Positions 19,111 to 27,123 of a stretch of 64,000 bases of DNA are shown piece after piece. Position 1 is the first letter of the stretch. The number at the start of each line of letters is the position of its first letter. The position numbers and the translations under genes were made by a program. Origin of the DNA: an uncultured Spirochaetales bacterium (GTDB lineage Bacteria; UBP6; UBA1177); the NCBI GenBank assembly GCA_902774115.1, contig CACYHH010000001.1, positions 434,001-498,000 of the forward strand. Direction: 5' to 3'. The notes under the pieces were generated by a model. That model made no database searches. It was given only the letters and a program-made list of their open reading frames with translations, and was not told the DNA's origin.

Positions 19111-19517
19111 GGTTTTTTTAAGAATGAGAGTATCAAAAGAGCCGCAAAGATTGAAAAATCAGCGTAAATTGTTTTTATTCCGAAAATTTCCGCAGGATAA
19201 ATATTTGCGCGTCCTGCAAATTTTACCCATACGAACAGAAAATAAGCCGAAACGAGGAGACCGACAGTAAATCCGGCTATAGACAAAAGGCGCGTCAGAA
19301 ACGATTTTTTCAAAAGTGCAGATAAAATTATCGCGATGTAGGCATTGCCATAAATATAACATACCGGAATATCAGCAAAAGTCGGAACTCTGAACGGGTT
19401 CGAGTGAAATTGTGCAAGAAGGACAAATGAAATGGAAAGCCCTGAAATTGCAAGTGTGAAAAAGAGTTTTTCCTTGAAATTCCACGGTTTTTCAGACGAA
19501 TTATCCCGCGTTTTCAT
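19107..19517 (-). CDS. Unknown four-helix membrane protein
   Basis: About 136 residues with four hydrophobic helices (LFFTLAISGLSISFVLL, YIAIILSALL, LLSIAGFTVGLLVSAYFLFVWV, FSIFAALLILSFL). I do not recognise the family. The ATG at 19517 overlaps the stop codon of the upstream AEC permease gene (ATGA), so it is probably co-translated with it. A role next to the carrier is only inference. Confidence 0.7.
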   Translation of the reverse strand: MKTRDNSSEKPWNFKEKLFFTLAISGLSISFVLLAQFHSNPFRVPTFADIPVCYIYGNAYIAIILSALLKKSFLTRLLSIAGFTVGLLVSAYFLFVWVKFAGRANIYPAEIFGIKTIYADFSIFAALLILSFLKKP

Positions 19518-20476
19518 AGCATAAAGCCCCACTTTTCAATCATAAAATACCAGAAGGGAAGAGTGACGAGCGAAAAAATCGTTGAAAAAGTTACGATCCC
19601 GCTGACAACTTCCTTGTCCGAATCGACAAAATCGGCAAAAAACGGCGAGAGTGCCGCGCTCGGCATTACAGATTCCATAAGGATCACTTTTTTTGTAGTG
19701 ATATCAATATCTTTGAAGCAGAAAGATACGATAGAAAGAACTACTGTGCCGATAATCATTCCAAAAATTGTGCGGAAAAACGTTCCCAAAACGACCGGGC
19801 GGACAGTATCTTTTTTAAGCATTACCGAAAGCGAAAGCCCGACTGTGAAAAGTATCGCCGGAATAGTGATGTTTGCTATCGAACCTATGCTTTTTGCAAG
19901 CCATTCGGGAATCTTTATCCCGTAAAAATTCATCGCCATTGCCAGAAAAGCAGAAAGAACCGGTGGAATGGCATTCGATGTAAGTGCGTGAATTATCTTG
20001 TCTTTTGATGCTTTGCCTGAAGAAGTTTTCGACAAAAACCAGACAATTGTAAAGCCGACTGAAAGAACGACCGGCCAGAAAAACATCGAGAAGAATACGC
20101 CGCGAGTAAAACCGGTTTCGCCGTAAAAATAGGAGAGAACGCCCCAGCCGAGATAACTGTAGTTGCCTACAAAACTTCCGAGGCAGAAACTGTTCGAGAT
20201 TTTTTTGTCTGACGATGAAAGGTTCCGCATTGAGACTACTATGAACGCGGAAAAAACGAGCATCAGACAAAGCGACATAATCATCGGAAGCATCTGACTG
20301 AACTCATGCGTATCGGCGTTATAGAGGTTTCTGAAAATGAGGAAGGGAACGGTGACTTTTATGACGAATTTCCTTAGAACGGCAGATTCGTTGTCGGGAA
20401 AAAGTTTCAGCTGTTTGAAAATCCAGCCTAAAAATATCGGAAAATTTATCGTCAGAACAATCTCAACCAGATTCAA
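19514..20476 (-). CDS. AEC-family (auxin efflux carrier type) permease
   Basis: 320 residues, about ten membrane helices in two five-helix halves. It includes INFPIFLGWIFKQLKLFPDNE at the N-terminus and an internal MESVMPSAA motif near 273, as in bacterial AEC transporters for malate and other organic anions. The likely start is TTG at 20476 with GAGG a few bases before it. It forms a two-gene unit with the small membrane protein downstream. Substrate unknown. Confidence 0.82.
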   Translation of the reverse strand: MNLVEIVLTINFPIFLGWIFKQLKLFPDNESAVLRKFVIKVTVPFLIFRNLYNADTHEFSQMLPMIMSLCLMLVFSAFIVVSMRNLSSSDKKISNSFCLGSFVGNYSYLGWGVLSYFYGETGFTRGVFFSMFFWPVVLSVGFTIVWFLSKTSSGKASKDKIIHALTSNAIPPVLSAFLAMAMNFYGIKIPEWLAKSIGSIANITIPAILFTVGLSLSVMLKKDTVRPVVLGTFFRTIFGMIIGTVVLSIVSFCFKDIDITTKKVILMESVMPSAALSPFFADFVDSDKEVVSGIVTFSTIFSLVTLPFWYFMIEKWGFML

Positions 20477-20538
20477 GGCAGCCTCGTTCCAAAAAATCAG
20501 GGGATTTTAAGGAAAATCCGATGAAAAACAAATTTTGT

Positions 20539-20561
20539 CGTTACGTCGTCACGCCGTTACG
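20539..20561. repeat. Dispersed 23-bp element, three CGTNACG palindromes (copy B)
   Basis: CGTTACG, CGTCACG and CGTTACG are spaced by single bases, like copy A at 6781-6803 with three substitutions, all at N positions of the palindromes. It lies in the 173-base divergent gap between the AEC permease and serC, where no other clear feature is seen. Confidence 0.6.
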
Positions 20562-20649
20562 AAAAAAATTTGACTTATCTTTTTTAAATGGTTGAGTAAT
20601 CCCGTTTTTTGGAGCTTATTTAACAACCGATATTTTTATGGAGTAAAAA

Positions 20650-21777
20650 ATGGAAAACAGAGCTCACAACTTTTTCGCAGGTCCGGCTGCGCTTCCGCTT
20701 GAAGTCCTCAAACAGGCTCAGGCAGAACTTCTCAATTTCAGAGGCACGGGCGTTTCCGTTATGGAAATCAGCCACAGAGACAAGGCTTTCATAGCTGTAA
20801 CAGAAGAAGCAGAGGCAGATCTTAAAAAACTTCTCGGCCTCGGCGACGACTACGCTGTCCTTTTCCTCGGCGGCGGCGCAACACATCAGTTCATCATGCT
20901 CCCGATGAACGTTCTCAACGAAGGCGACTGCGCTGACTACGTTGATTCGGGTAACTGGGCACACAGAGCTTACGAAGAAGCATGCATCCAGGCTGACTGG
21001 GCAAAAGCAAAGGCTAACTGCATCGCTTCGACACGCGAACTTGAGAAGAAATACTGCGTTCTTCCCGAAGTAAAACAGGAAAACATGAACCCGAACGCAA
21101 AATACCTTCATTTCTGCTCGAACAACACGATCTACGGAACCCAGTTCTTCGAAAAGAACTATCCGAAACCCCTCCCGGGCGTTCCGCTTGTAGCTGACAT
21201 GTCCAGCGGTTTCATGTCACACAGCTTCGACGCTACGAAATTCGACATGATCTATGCAGGTGCACAGAAGAATGTCGGCCCCGCAGGCGTTACAGTTGTC
21301 GTTATCAAAAAGTCATGGGCTGAAACTTTCCAGAAGAAAGGCTTCCAGCTTCCGAAGACTCTTGACTACAAAGTTCAGATCGAAAAAGGCAGCATGTTCA
21401 ATACACCGCCGTGCTTCAACATCTACATCACCGGTCTTGTTTTCAAATGGATGCTCGAAATGGGCGGCCTGAAGGCTATGGAAGCAAGAAACGACAAAAA
21501 ACAGAAGATGATCTACGGTGCTATCGACAATTCCAACGGCTTCTACAGAGGCTATGTCCAGAATCCGGAACACCGTTCGTGGATGAACGTAACCTTCAAC
21601 CTTCCGACTCCGGAACTTGAAGAAGAGTTCGTCAAATCGGCAAAAGCTCAGGGCATGCTCGGACTTAAAGGCTACAGAACCCTCGGCGGAATCAGAGCCA
21701 GCATCTACAATTCGACGACTCCGGAAAGCGTTGAAACACTCGTCAACTTCATGGAATCGTTCAGAAAAGCTCACTAA
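20650..21777 (+). CDS. serC: Phosphoserine aminotransferase
   Basis: PLP enzyme converting 3-phosphohydroxypyruvate and glutamate to O-phosphoserine in serine synthesis; it may also act in pyridoxal phosphate synthesis. The N-terminus NFFAGPAALP and GTGVSVMEISHR are typical. The PLP-binding lysine is in YAGAQKNVGPAG (about 197-208). 375 residues is close to the usual 360. The codon choice (strong preference for C-ending codons and CTT/CTC Leu) suggests high expression. GGAG is 6 bases before ATG. serA and serB are not in the window. Confidence 0.96.
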   Translation: MENRAHNFFAGPAALPLEVLKQAQAELLNFRGTGVSVMEISHRDKAFIAVTEEAEADLKKLLGLGDDYAVLFLGGGATHQFIMLPMNVLNEGDCADYVDSGNWAHRAYEEACIQADWAKAKANCIASTRELEKKYCVLPEVKQENMNPNAKYLHFCSNNTIYGTQFFEKNYPKPLPGVPLVADMSSGFMSHSFDATKFDMIYAGAQKNVGPAGVTVVVIKKSWAETFQKKGFQLPKTLDYKVQIEKGSMFNTPPCFNIYITGLVFKWMLEMGGLKAMEARNDKKQKMIYGAIDNSNGFYRGYVQNPEHRSWMNVTFNLPTPELEEEFVKSAKAQGMLGLKGYRTLGGIRASIYNSTTPESVETLVNFMESFRKAH

Positions 21778-21789
21778 TACCTTTAACAT

Positions 21790-21866
21790 CGTTCATTGCG
21801 GGCGGATTCAATCCGCCCTCTTGTATCCTTAAATCTTCGTTCATTGCGGCGCGATACTATCGCGCT
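21790..21866. repeat. Two-unit leader-plus-hairpin repeat downstream of serC
   Basis: Two 29-base units (21790-21818 and 21838-21866, 48 bases apart) each start with the same ten bases, CGTTCATTGC, followed by a 19-base hairpin of eight pairs with a three-base loop. Stem arms are GGGCGGAT/ATCCGCCC in unit 1 and GGCGCGAT/ATCGCGCT in unit 2. The stems differ but remain paired. Confidence 0.7.
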
Positions 21867-21884
21867 TTTCGCATCGGATTTCAG

Positions 21885-21911
21885 GGCGCGGCTTCGGTCG
21901 CGCCTTTTTTT
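21885..21911 (+). terminator. Rho-independent terminator before tRNA-Gly
   Basis: GGCGCGGC (21885-21892) and GTCGCGCC (21897-21904) form a stem closed by a stable TTCG tetraloop and followed by seven T. It ends the serC transcript and insulates the tRNA promoter. Confidence 0.9.
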
Positions 21912-21947
21912 ATTTATCTTCTTTAAACCTATTAAATTTAAATTATC

Positions 21948-21975
21948 TTGACTTTAAGGTACGAAGCTGTATGCT
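21948..21975 (+). promoter_or_regulatory. Sigma-70 promoter of tRNA-Gly
   Basis: TTGACT (21948-21953), a 16-base spacer and TATGCT (21970-21975) end 12 bases before the mature tRNA 5' end, the expected spacing for a short tRNA leader. Confidence 0.65.
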
Positions 21976-21987
21976 TCTGCGGCTTTT

Positions 21988-22063
21988 GCGGGCGTAACTC
22001 AGTTGGTAGAGTGTCGGCTTCCCAAGCCGGATGTCGCGGGTCCGAGTCCCGTCGCCCGCTCCA
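21988..22063 (+). tRNA. tRNA-Gly (anticodon CCC)
   Basis: A 76-base cloverleaf. The acceptor stem GCGGGCG pairs with CGCCCGC. The anticodon arm TCGGC/GCCGG encloses TTCCCAA, giving anticodon CCC (reads GGG). The T arm is GCGGG/CCCGT with loop TCCGAGT. The discriminator is T and CCA is encoded. A T-run follows directly, and the tamB start lies 20 bases downstream, so the tRNA may be processed from a transcript running into tamB. Confidence 0.95.
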
Positions 22064-22082
22064 TTTTTTTAGATGGTGCCGC

Positions 22083-25000
22083 GTGAAGATAAAGAATTTT
22101 CTCTCATCGCTTTTTTTCCTTTTTATAGGTTTTATCTTTTTGATTAGGTTTGTTTTTTACCCGCTCTCTTCGTTTATTTTGCACGAACAGTTCGGCATTC
22201 TTTACGATTTCGAATCTCCACATCTTGCTCTTGACGGCACTTTTACGGTGAAAAATCTCGTTTTTTCGTATCAGGATTTGCTGAGTGCCAAAAGCGGGAC
22301 GCTCTCTTTCAGCATAGGCAAGAAGTTTTCCGGTATTTTCAAAAACCATGTCACGGTGAAAAGTTTCGAAATGACCGACACAAAAATATCTGTCGATACA
22401 AGGCTTTTTGCCCGGAATCCTGATGAAGAAGAATCTGAACTGCCGAACAGGATACCGTTTTTCCCGATAGAAGAAATCAATGTTAAAAACCTTGATTTTA
22501 TTGTGAAAGACGGCGAAAAAACGGTGTTTAGCACTAAAAAAGTCTCTCTCGCGGGAAACGAACTCTACAGACTCGACATGCCGGATATATTCATTGCAGC
22601 CAACTCTGTTATGAAAAAGGATCTTTCGCTTGATCTGACATTTGATTTTACGGCTGAAGATAAAAATTACGCACTCAATCTGCTTACAATCAATTCGGAA
22701 CTTTTTTCGATAAGCGCGGAACAGCCGCAGGACAACAAAGATGTTTTCGGCGGAACCGTGGCTTTGAAGCTGAACGAACTCGGAGAGATGTTCGACATAA
22801 ATCTGAGCGGAGACTTTTTCCTTGATTTTACCATGGAAAATCTCGCAACATACATTCCGAGACTGATGAAAAGCAAAACTTACAAAGGGTTGCCGCCGGA
22901 ACCGCAGAATGCCGGAAAACTCAATCTCGACATTTTGAACGCGCTTCCGGAAACAGATCTGCTGATTTCGATTTCCGACCTCAATATCGAAGGTTTCCAG
23001 CCGTGGGATATTCACGGAAAAATAAAGATGACTCCGACGAAAACTTTCATTGAAAGGCTCAATTTCTTTCATAAAAACAAAGTCAATATCTCTGTCGACG
23101 GCGAATTTCCGTATGCCGAAAGGAATGTCAAAGGCGTTGTTCGGCTTTACGACTTCGACTTTGACAACTGCCTCCGCAGAATGACGCAGACCGGTCTTGT
23201 CAACATGATCGCTTCGGGAACAGTCTCGTACCGCTTTGATATCGACAAACTGCGCGCCGAGGACATGGAGGCGAACCTTGTCGTCACTGAATTCGACGTT
23301 ATGAATAAAGAGCTCCTTGACCTTCCGCGCGATGTCTATGTCAACGGACACTTAGCGATAGGAGCAGACGGAGTCGACTTGAAAGACGCTGTCGCAAGGA
23401 CGATCGACGAGTCTTCCCACGTAATCCTGAAAGGCTCTTACTACGGTTTTGCCGACACGATGAAGTTCCATATCCCGATAGTCAAAGGCTCTTACATAGA
23501 TCTCGGTAAAGACATAAAAAAGATCGCAGGGTTCAATGTCCGCGGCAAAGGGCCGATCGAAGTTCTTGTTACAAGTTTTTACACCAATCCGCTGATTACG
23601 AGCAACTTCAAAGGCAAAGCGTGCCACATGGCGGGTTTCAATTCCGATATGTGCGACATCGACATCAACCTCAAGGATTTTGTTTTTGATATTGTTATCA
23701 ACGAAATCAGGCAGAAAAGCCTCGCATCGAAAGATTCGATAGTCACGATAGACTTCAACGACGACGATTTTCCGGTTTACTTCAAGATCAACAAGGCTGA
23801 AGGCAGACTTTCAGACGCTTCGGCGCTTTTCGGAGTTGATACGAACGATTTTTCAGGAACGGCGATGCTTCAGGCAGAAGGACTTTTCAAAAACGGTCTT
23901 TCAAAGCTGAGTGCAGAAGCAAGAGTAAAGGATTTCAGGAAAAAGGGGGATGACGGCGGCATAAAAATAGCCGATTCGGTAGAAGTTCTTCTTTTCGAAA
24001 AAGATGCTGAAAATCTCGGTGCGAAAGGGGAAATCGTTTACGGCAGAAACACGATAAAAGTCGATGCGGAGCTTGCAAAGGCTAATCTCGACAGCAAAAT
24101 ATCGGCATATTTCGATACTTTTTATCCGGAAGACTTCGATTTTTACGAAGATATCAAATTTGAAAAGCCGAGTCTCGATATCAAGCTGACAGGACTTCTT
24201 TCCTCTCCCGACTCAAGCGGAAGGCTTGAAATTCCGAAACTTGAAGTTTACGGCGTAAAAACCGGCGATTTTTTTATCGAAACGAAATACATCGGTGCCG
24301 ACGAAATGTTCTATGCCGACGGCGGTTTCGGAACAAATGTGAAATTTTCGGCAGAGATCCCCGATTTTGACAAAGAAAAAATCAAAGCCGATGCATCAAT
24401 CAAAAATTTTGTCTACAAGAATGATGATCTTATCGTTAAACTTTCTCTTGATGCGGCAGTACGCGGAGACAAAGTTGATATTGATGTCAAAAGTCTCGGG
24501 GTAAAAAAGGGCGAAATTTTTACACATAACACGAAACCGTTTGAAATTGCAGGAGATTTTACGCGGCTTTCATTCAGCGACAAGGCATATTTCGAAGGTG
24601 AGACAAACAATTTCTATCTTGAAGGGAGTCTTGATCTTGACAAATTTGATCCCTACATCCACGCAAACGGCATCTTTTTTATGAGAAATTTGGGAATAAC
24701 AGAGACTTATCGCGCGAACAATCTTGACGGAAAACTTTATTTCGATGTTTCATACAAAGATTCGAACATCAGCGGCAGGCTGAATATTGTCGATTTTTCG
24801 TATATTCTGCCGGATCCGAGGGTGGTTCTCAAAAACTTTAACGGAACTCTGCTTGTCGAAAACAACAAGTGGACTCTCGAAAACCTTTCGGGAAGTGCGG
24901 GAGACGGAAAACTCAGCCTTACGGGTCAGGGAAAAGGATTCAGCCCGATAGAAAACGCCTCGCTGAATATTTCAGCGGTCAACCTGACAGGAAAATATAC

Positions 25001-25940
25001 GGCAGTGGGCGATTTCGCCGTTTCGGCAGATCTTGATTTTATTGCGTTTTCGGAAGACCAGTTTTCTTTGAGCGGAGATATCGAACTGAAGAACATTATT
25101 TACAATCAGCCGCTTTCACTCGACAGTGATTTTCTGAAAATGATATCGAAACTCGGCAAAAAGAAGGCGAGTTCGCAACTTGACAAGAGCAATCCGATCG
25201 ACCTCAACCTGAAGATAACCGGAAAGAATAACATCAGGATAAGAACAAATCTCATACAGTCGGATATTTTTCTCGACCTCGTTCTGAGCGGAACGACGCA
25301 GAAACCCGATATTGACGGAAACATCGTTCTCAAAAACGGAAAACTTGAATACAAACAGAACGATTTCAGCGTTACGAGAGGAAACATCGTCTTTGACGGC
25401 AGCGGAATCAACCCTTATCTTGATTTCGAGTCGACACGCAACGTCACGACGAAAATTCAGGATACGAACAAAGATTTCAGAATCACGATGACGGCAACAG
25501 GCTATCCGATAGACGGCGAACTTGACGTAACTTTCGACAGTACGCCGCAGCTTGATCAGGAGCAGCTGCGTTCGCTTCTTCTGTGGGGAAATATCGGGGA
25601 TGAATTTTCAGGCGATTTAGCTATCGCCGCGGCGACCGATATTATGGGAATAACGACGGAAGTCCGCAAAAACTTCAGGCTTTCCAAATTTGAACTTGTG
25701 CCTAAATATTCGGAATACGATGAAAAAACCGTACTTAAACTTATAGCAGAAAAAGAGATTTACAGGAATCTGTTTCTTATGGTCGAATCGAATCCGTCCG
25801 ACACGACCGACCAGATTGTAGAACTGAAGTACAGAACAAAACTTTTGGAAGGAATTTTAGGCTGGAAAAACAAAGATATGCTCGAATCGAATTACGGCGG
25901 TATCGGGTTTGACCTGAAACTTGAATATATTTTTGAATAG
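22083..25940 (+). CDS. tamB: TamB-like translocation and assembly protein (AsmA/DUF490 superfamily)
   Basis: About 1285 residues. An N-terminal membrane anchor (FLSSLFFLFIGFIFLIRFVFY) is followed by a very long periplasmic repeat of beta-strands, as in the bridge-like AsmA/TamB lipid-transport proteins. The C-terminal DUF490 domain is clear (VLKNGKLEYKQNDFSVTRGNIVFDG, DQEQLRSLLLWG). TamB-like proteins link inner and outer membranes, moving phospholipid and helping barrel assembly. No tamA is in view. The start is the GTG at 22083; the frame stays open upstream through the tRNA, but that part is not coding. It heads an operon of six genes to 30170. Confidence 0.85.
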   Translation: MKIKNFLSSLFFLFIGFIFLIRFVFYPLSSFILHEQFGILYDFESPHLALDGTFTVKNLVFSYQDLLSAKSGTLSFSIGKKFSGIFKNHVTVKSFEMTDTKISVDTRLFARNPDEEESELPNRIPFFPIEEINVKNLDFIVKDGEKTVFSTKKVSLAGNELYRLDMPDIFIAANSVMKKDLSLDLTFDFTAEDKNYALNLLTINSELFSISAEQPQDNKDVFGGTVALKLNELGEMFDINLSGDFFLDFTMENLATYIPRLMKSKTYKGLPPEPQNAGKLNLDILNALPETDLLISISDLNIEGFQPWDIHGKIKMTPTKTFIERLNFFHKNKVNISVDGEFPYAERNVKGVVRLYDFDFDNCLRRMTQTGLVNMIASGTVSYRFDIDKLRAEDMEANLVVTEFDVMNKELLDLPRDVYVNGHLAIGADGVDLKDAVARTIDESSHVILKGSYYGFADTMKFHIPIVKGSYIDLGKDIKKIAGFNVRGKGPIEVLVTSFYTNPLITSNFKGKACHMAGFNSDMCDIDINLKDFVFDIVINEIRQKSLASKDSIVTIDFNDDDFPVYFKINKAEGRLSDASALFGVDTNDFSGTAMLQAEGLFKNGLSKLSAEARVKDFRKKGDDGGIKIADSVEVLLFEKDAENLGAKGEIVYGRNTIKVDAELAKANLDSKISAYFDTFYPEDFDFYEDIKFEKPSLDIKLTGLLSSPDSSGRLEIPKLEVYGVKTGDFFIETKYIGADEMFYADGGFGTNVKFSAEIPDFDKEKIKADASIKNFVYKNDDLIVKLSLDAAVRGDKVDIDVKSLGVKKGEIFTHNTKPFEIAGDFTRLSFSDKAYFEGETNNFYLEGSLDLDKFDPYIHANGIFFMRNLGITETYRANNLDGKLYFDVSYKDSNISGRLNIVDFSYILPDPRVVLKNFNGTLLVENNKWTLENLSGSAGDGKLSLTGQGKGFSPIENASLNISAVNLTGKYTAVGDFAVSADLDFIAFSEDQFSLSGDIELKNIIYNQPLSLDSDFLKMISKLGKKKASSQLDKSNPIDLNLKITGKNNIRIRTNLIQSDIFLDLVLSGTTQKPDIDGNIVLKNGKLEYKQNDFSVTRGNIVFDGSGINPYLDFESTRNVTTKIQDTNKDFRITMTATGYPIDGELDVTFDSTPQLDQEQLRSLLLWGNIGDEFSGDLAIAAATDIMGITTEVRKNFRLSKFELVPKYSEYDEKTVLKLIAEKEIYRNLFLMVESNPSDTTDQIVELKYRTKLLEGILGWKNKDMLESNYGGIGFDLKLEYIFE

Positions 25941-25949
25941 GTGAGAGAT

Positions 25950-26876
25950 ATGAGTTTGCTTACTGAAATGCCCGAAAAAACACTCGACAGCCTGATAGAA
26001 AAAGCTGATGAATTGTTTAAAGAAGGAAAATGCTGCCCGATAAAATGCGGAGGAAAAAATCCACGGTTCTGCGGAGCTGTTGAAGAAGGAATCAAGGTCG
26101 CGAGTTATGCGGTACATGACGGCGAAGAACCTCCGGTGAGCGGCTGGAACGGTGCCGGAAACATCTTTTTTTCGGGTTGCAGCGCGAAGTGTGTCTTCTG
26201 TCAGAACTGGCCTATAAGCCAGGAAAACAACGGAAAAATTTATTCGATAGATGAGTTTGCCGCTCATGTAATCAAATTATTGGCAAAAAAAGTGCATAAT
26301 ATCAATCTTGTTACGAGCGACCACTATCTCGGAAAAGTGCTCCGTGCATTCAAAAAAATCAGGAGCGAAATCAAAGTTCCGATAGTTTACAACTGCAACG
26401 GAGCGCAGACAGAAGAGCTTTTTAAAATAATCCTGCAGATAAGCGATATCTTTCTTTTTGATGTGAAATATGTTACAAATGAACCGGCTAAAGAACTCTG
26501 CGCGATAAAACATTATGCCGATGTTGTGCTCAAATGTTTAGACATGCTCCTTGAAAAAAATATCCCGTGGGTCGAAAACGATCTCGGAATTCTTCAGAAA
26601 GGGCTTATAATAAGGCATCTGGTTCTTCCGAGCTACATTGAAAACTCACTGAAAACAATGGAAGTTTTAAATGAGTACAAAAAACGCGGTCTTAACTTCA
26701 AAATAGCCCTAATGAGCCAGTATTTTCCGGCTTACAAGGCGCTTGAAAACCCGAAGCTGAACCGTCAGCTTCATAAGGATGAATACGAACAAGTAGCTGA
26801 ACTTGCTGACAAATTCGGTTTTGACGGCTGGATTCAGGATCTCGAAGAGGAAGTGAACGATGAAACACAGGATTAG
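25950..26876 (+). CDS. Radical SAM protein, PflX/PflA-like activase homologue
   Basis: 308 residues. The iron-sulfur motif CSAKCVFC (CxxxCxxC) lies near residues 72-79 and an upstream Cys pair (KCCPIKC) near 30-36, as in COG1313, proteins related to pyruvate-formate-lyase activases. The following TIM-barrel-like region (VTSDHYLGKVL, VYNCNGAQT, LFDVKYV) fits. The target protein is unknown, and no glycyl-radical enzyme is present in the window. AGGTGAG precedes the chosen ATG; an upstream GTG is in frame but less likely. The end overlaps the next gene. Confidence 0.82.
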   Translation: MSLLTEMPEKTLDSLIEKADELFKEGKCCPIKCGGKNPRFCGAVEEGIKVASYAVHDGEEPPVSGWNGAGNIFFSGCSAKCVFCQNWPISQENNGKIYSIDEFAAHVIKLLAKKVHNINLVTSDHYLGKVLRAFKKIRSEIKVPIVYNCNGAQTEELFKIILQISDIFLFDVKYVTNEPAKELCAIKHYADVVLKCLDMLLEKNIPWVENDLGILQKGLIIRHLVLPSYIENSLKTMEVLNEYKKRGLNFKIALMSQYFPAYKALENPKLNRQLHKDEYEQVAELADKFGFDGWIQDLEEEVNDETQD

Positions 26877-27123
26877 TGTCCCGTGCACTGATGAACAGTA
26901 TGAAAAAATAATGGAAAAAGCTAAAGATCTGGATATGTCGCCCAAAGAATTTGCACTTTTTACGATGCTCAACAGCCAGATAAAAGTCGTGATAGGGCAG
27001 GATCCGCTTTTAGCGAAAATAGAACGCGCCGTAAACCTTCTGGATTGCGGTATGATAGATAGAAAAGAGTTCGATATTATTAAGGAAAAACTTTTTGCAG
27101 AAATCAAAAATGAGAAAAATTAA
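26860..27123 (+). CDS. Small protein with RHH-like N-terminus and SHOCT-like C-terminus
   Basis: 87 residues. The first 45 (ISVPCTDEQYEKIMEKAKDLDMSPKEFALFTML) look like a ribbon-helix-helix DNA-binding segment. The C-terminal part (LLDCGMIDRKEFDIIKEKLFAEI) matches the short oligomerisation motif SHOCT by eye. GAGG lies 7 bases before ATG inside the end of the radical SAM gene. A small regulator is inferred; its target is unknown. Confidence 0.7.
   Translation: MKHRISVPCTDEQYEKIMEKAKDLDMSPKEFALFTMLNSQIKVVIGQDPLLAKIERAVNLLDCGMIDRKEFDIIKEKLFAEIKNEKN

Noticed and set aside
21948-22082. Reading tamB from an upstream start, through the tRNA
   Set aside because: The extra 45 codons coincide with a complete tRNA and its promoter; the GTG at 22083 begins the membrane anchor.
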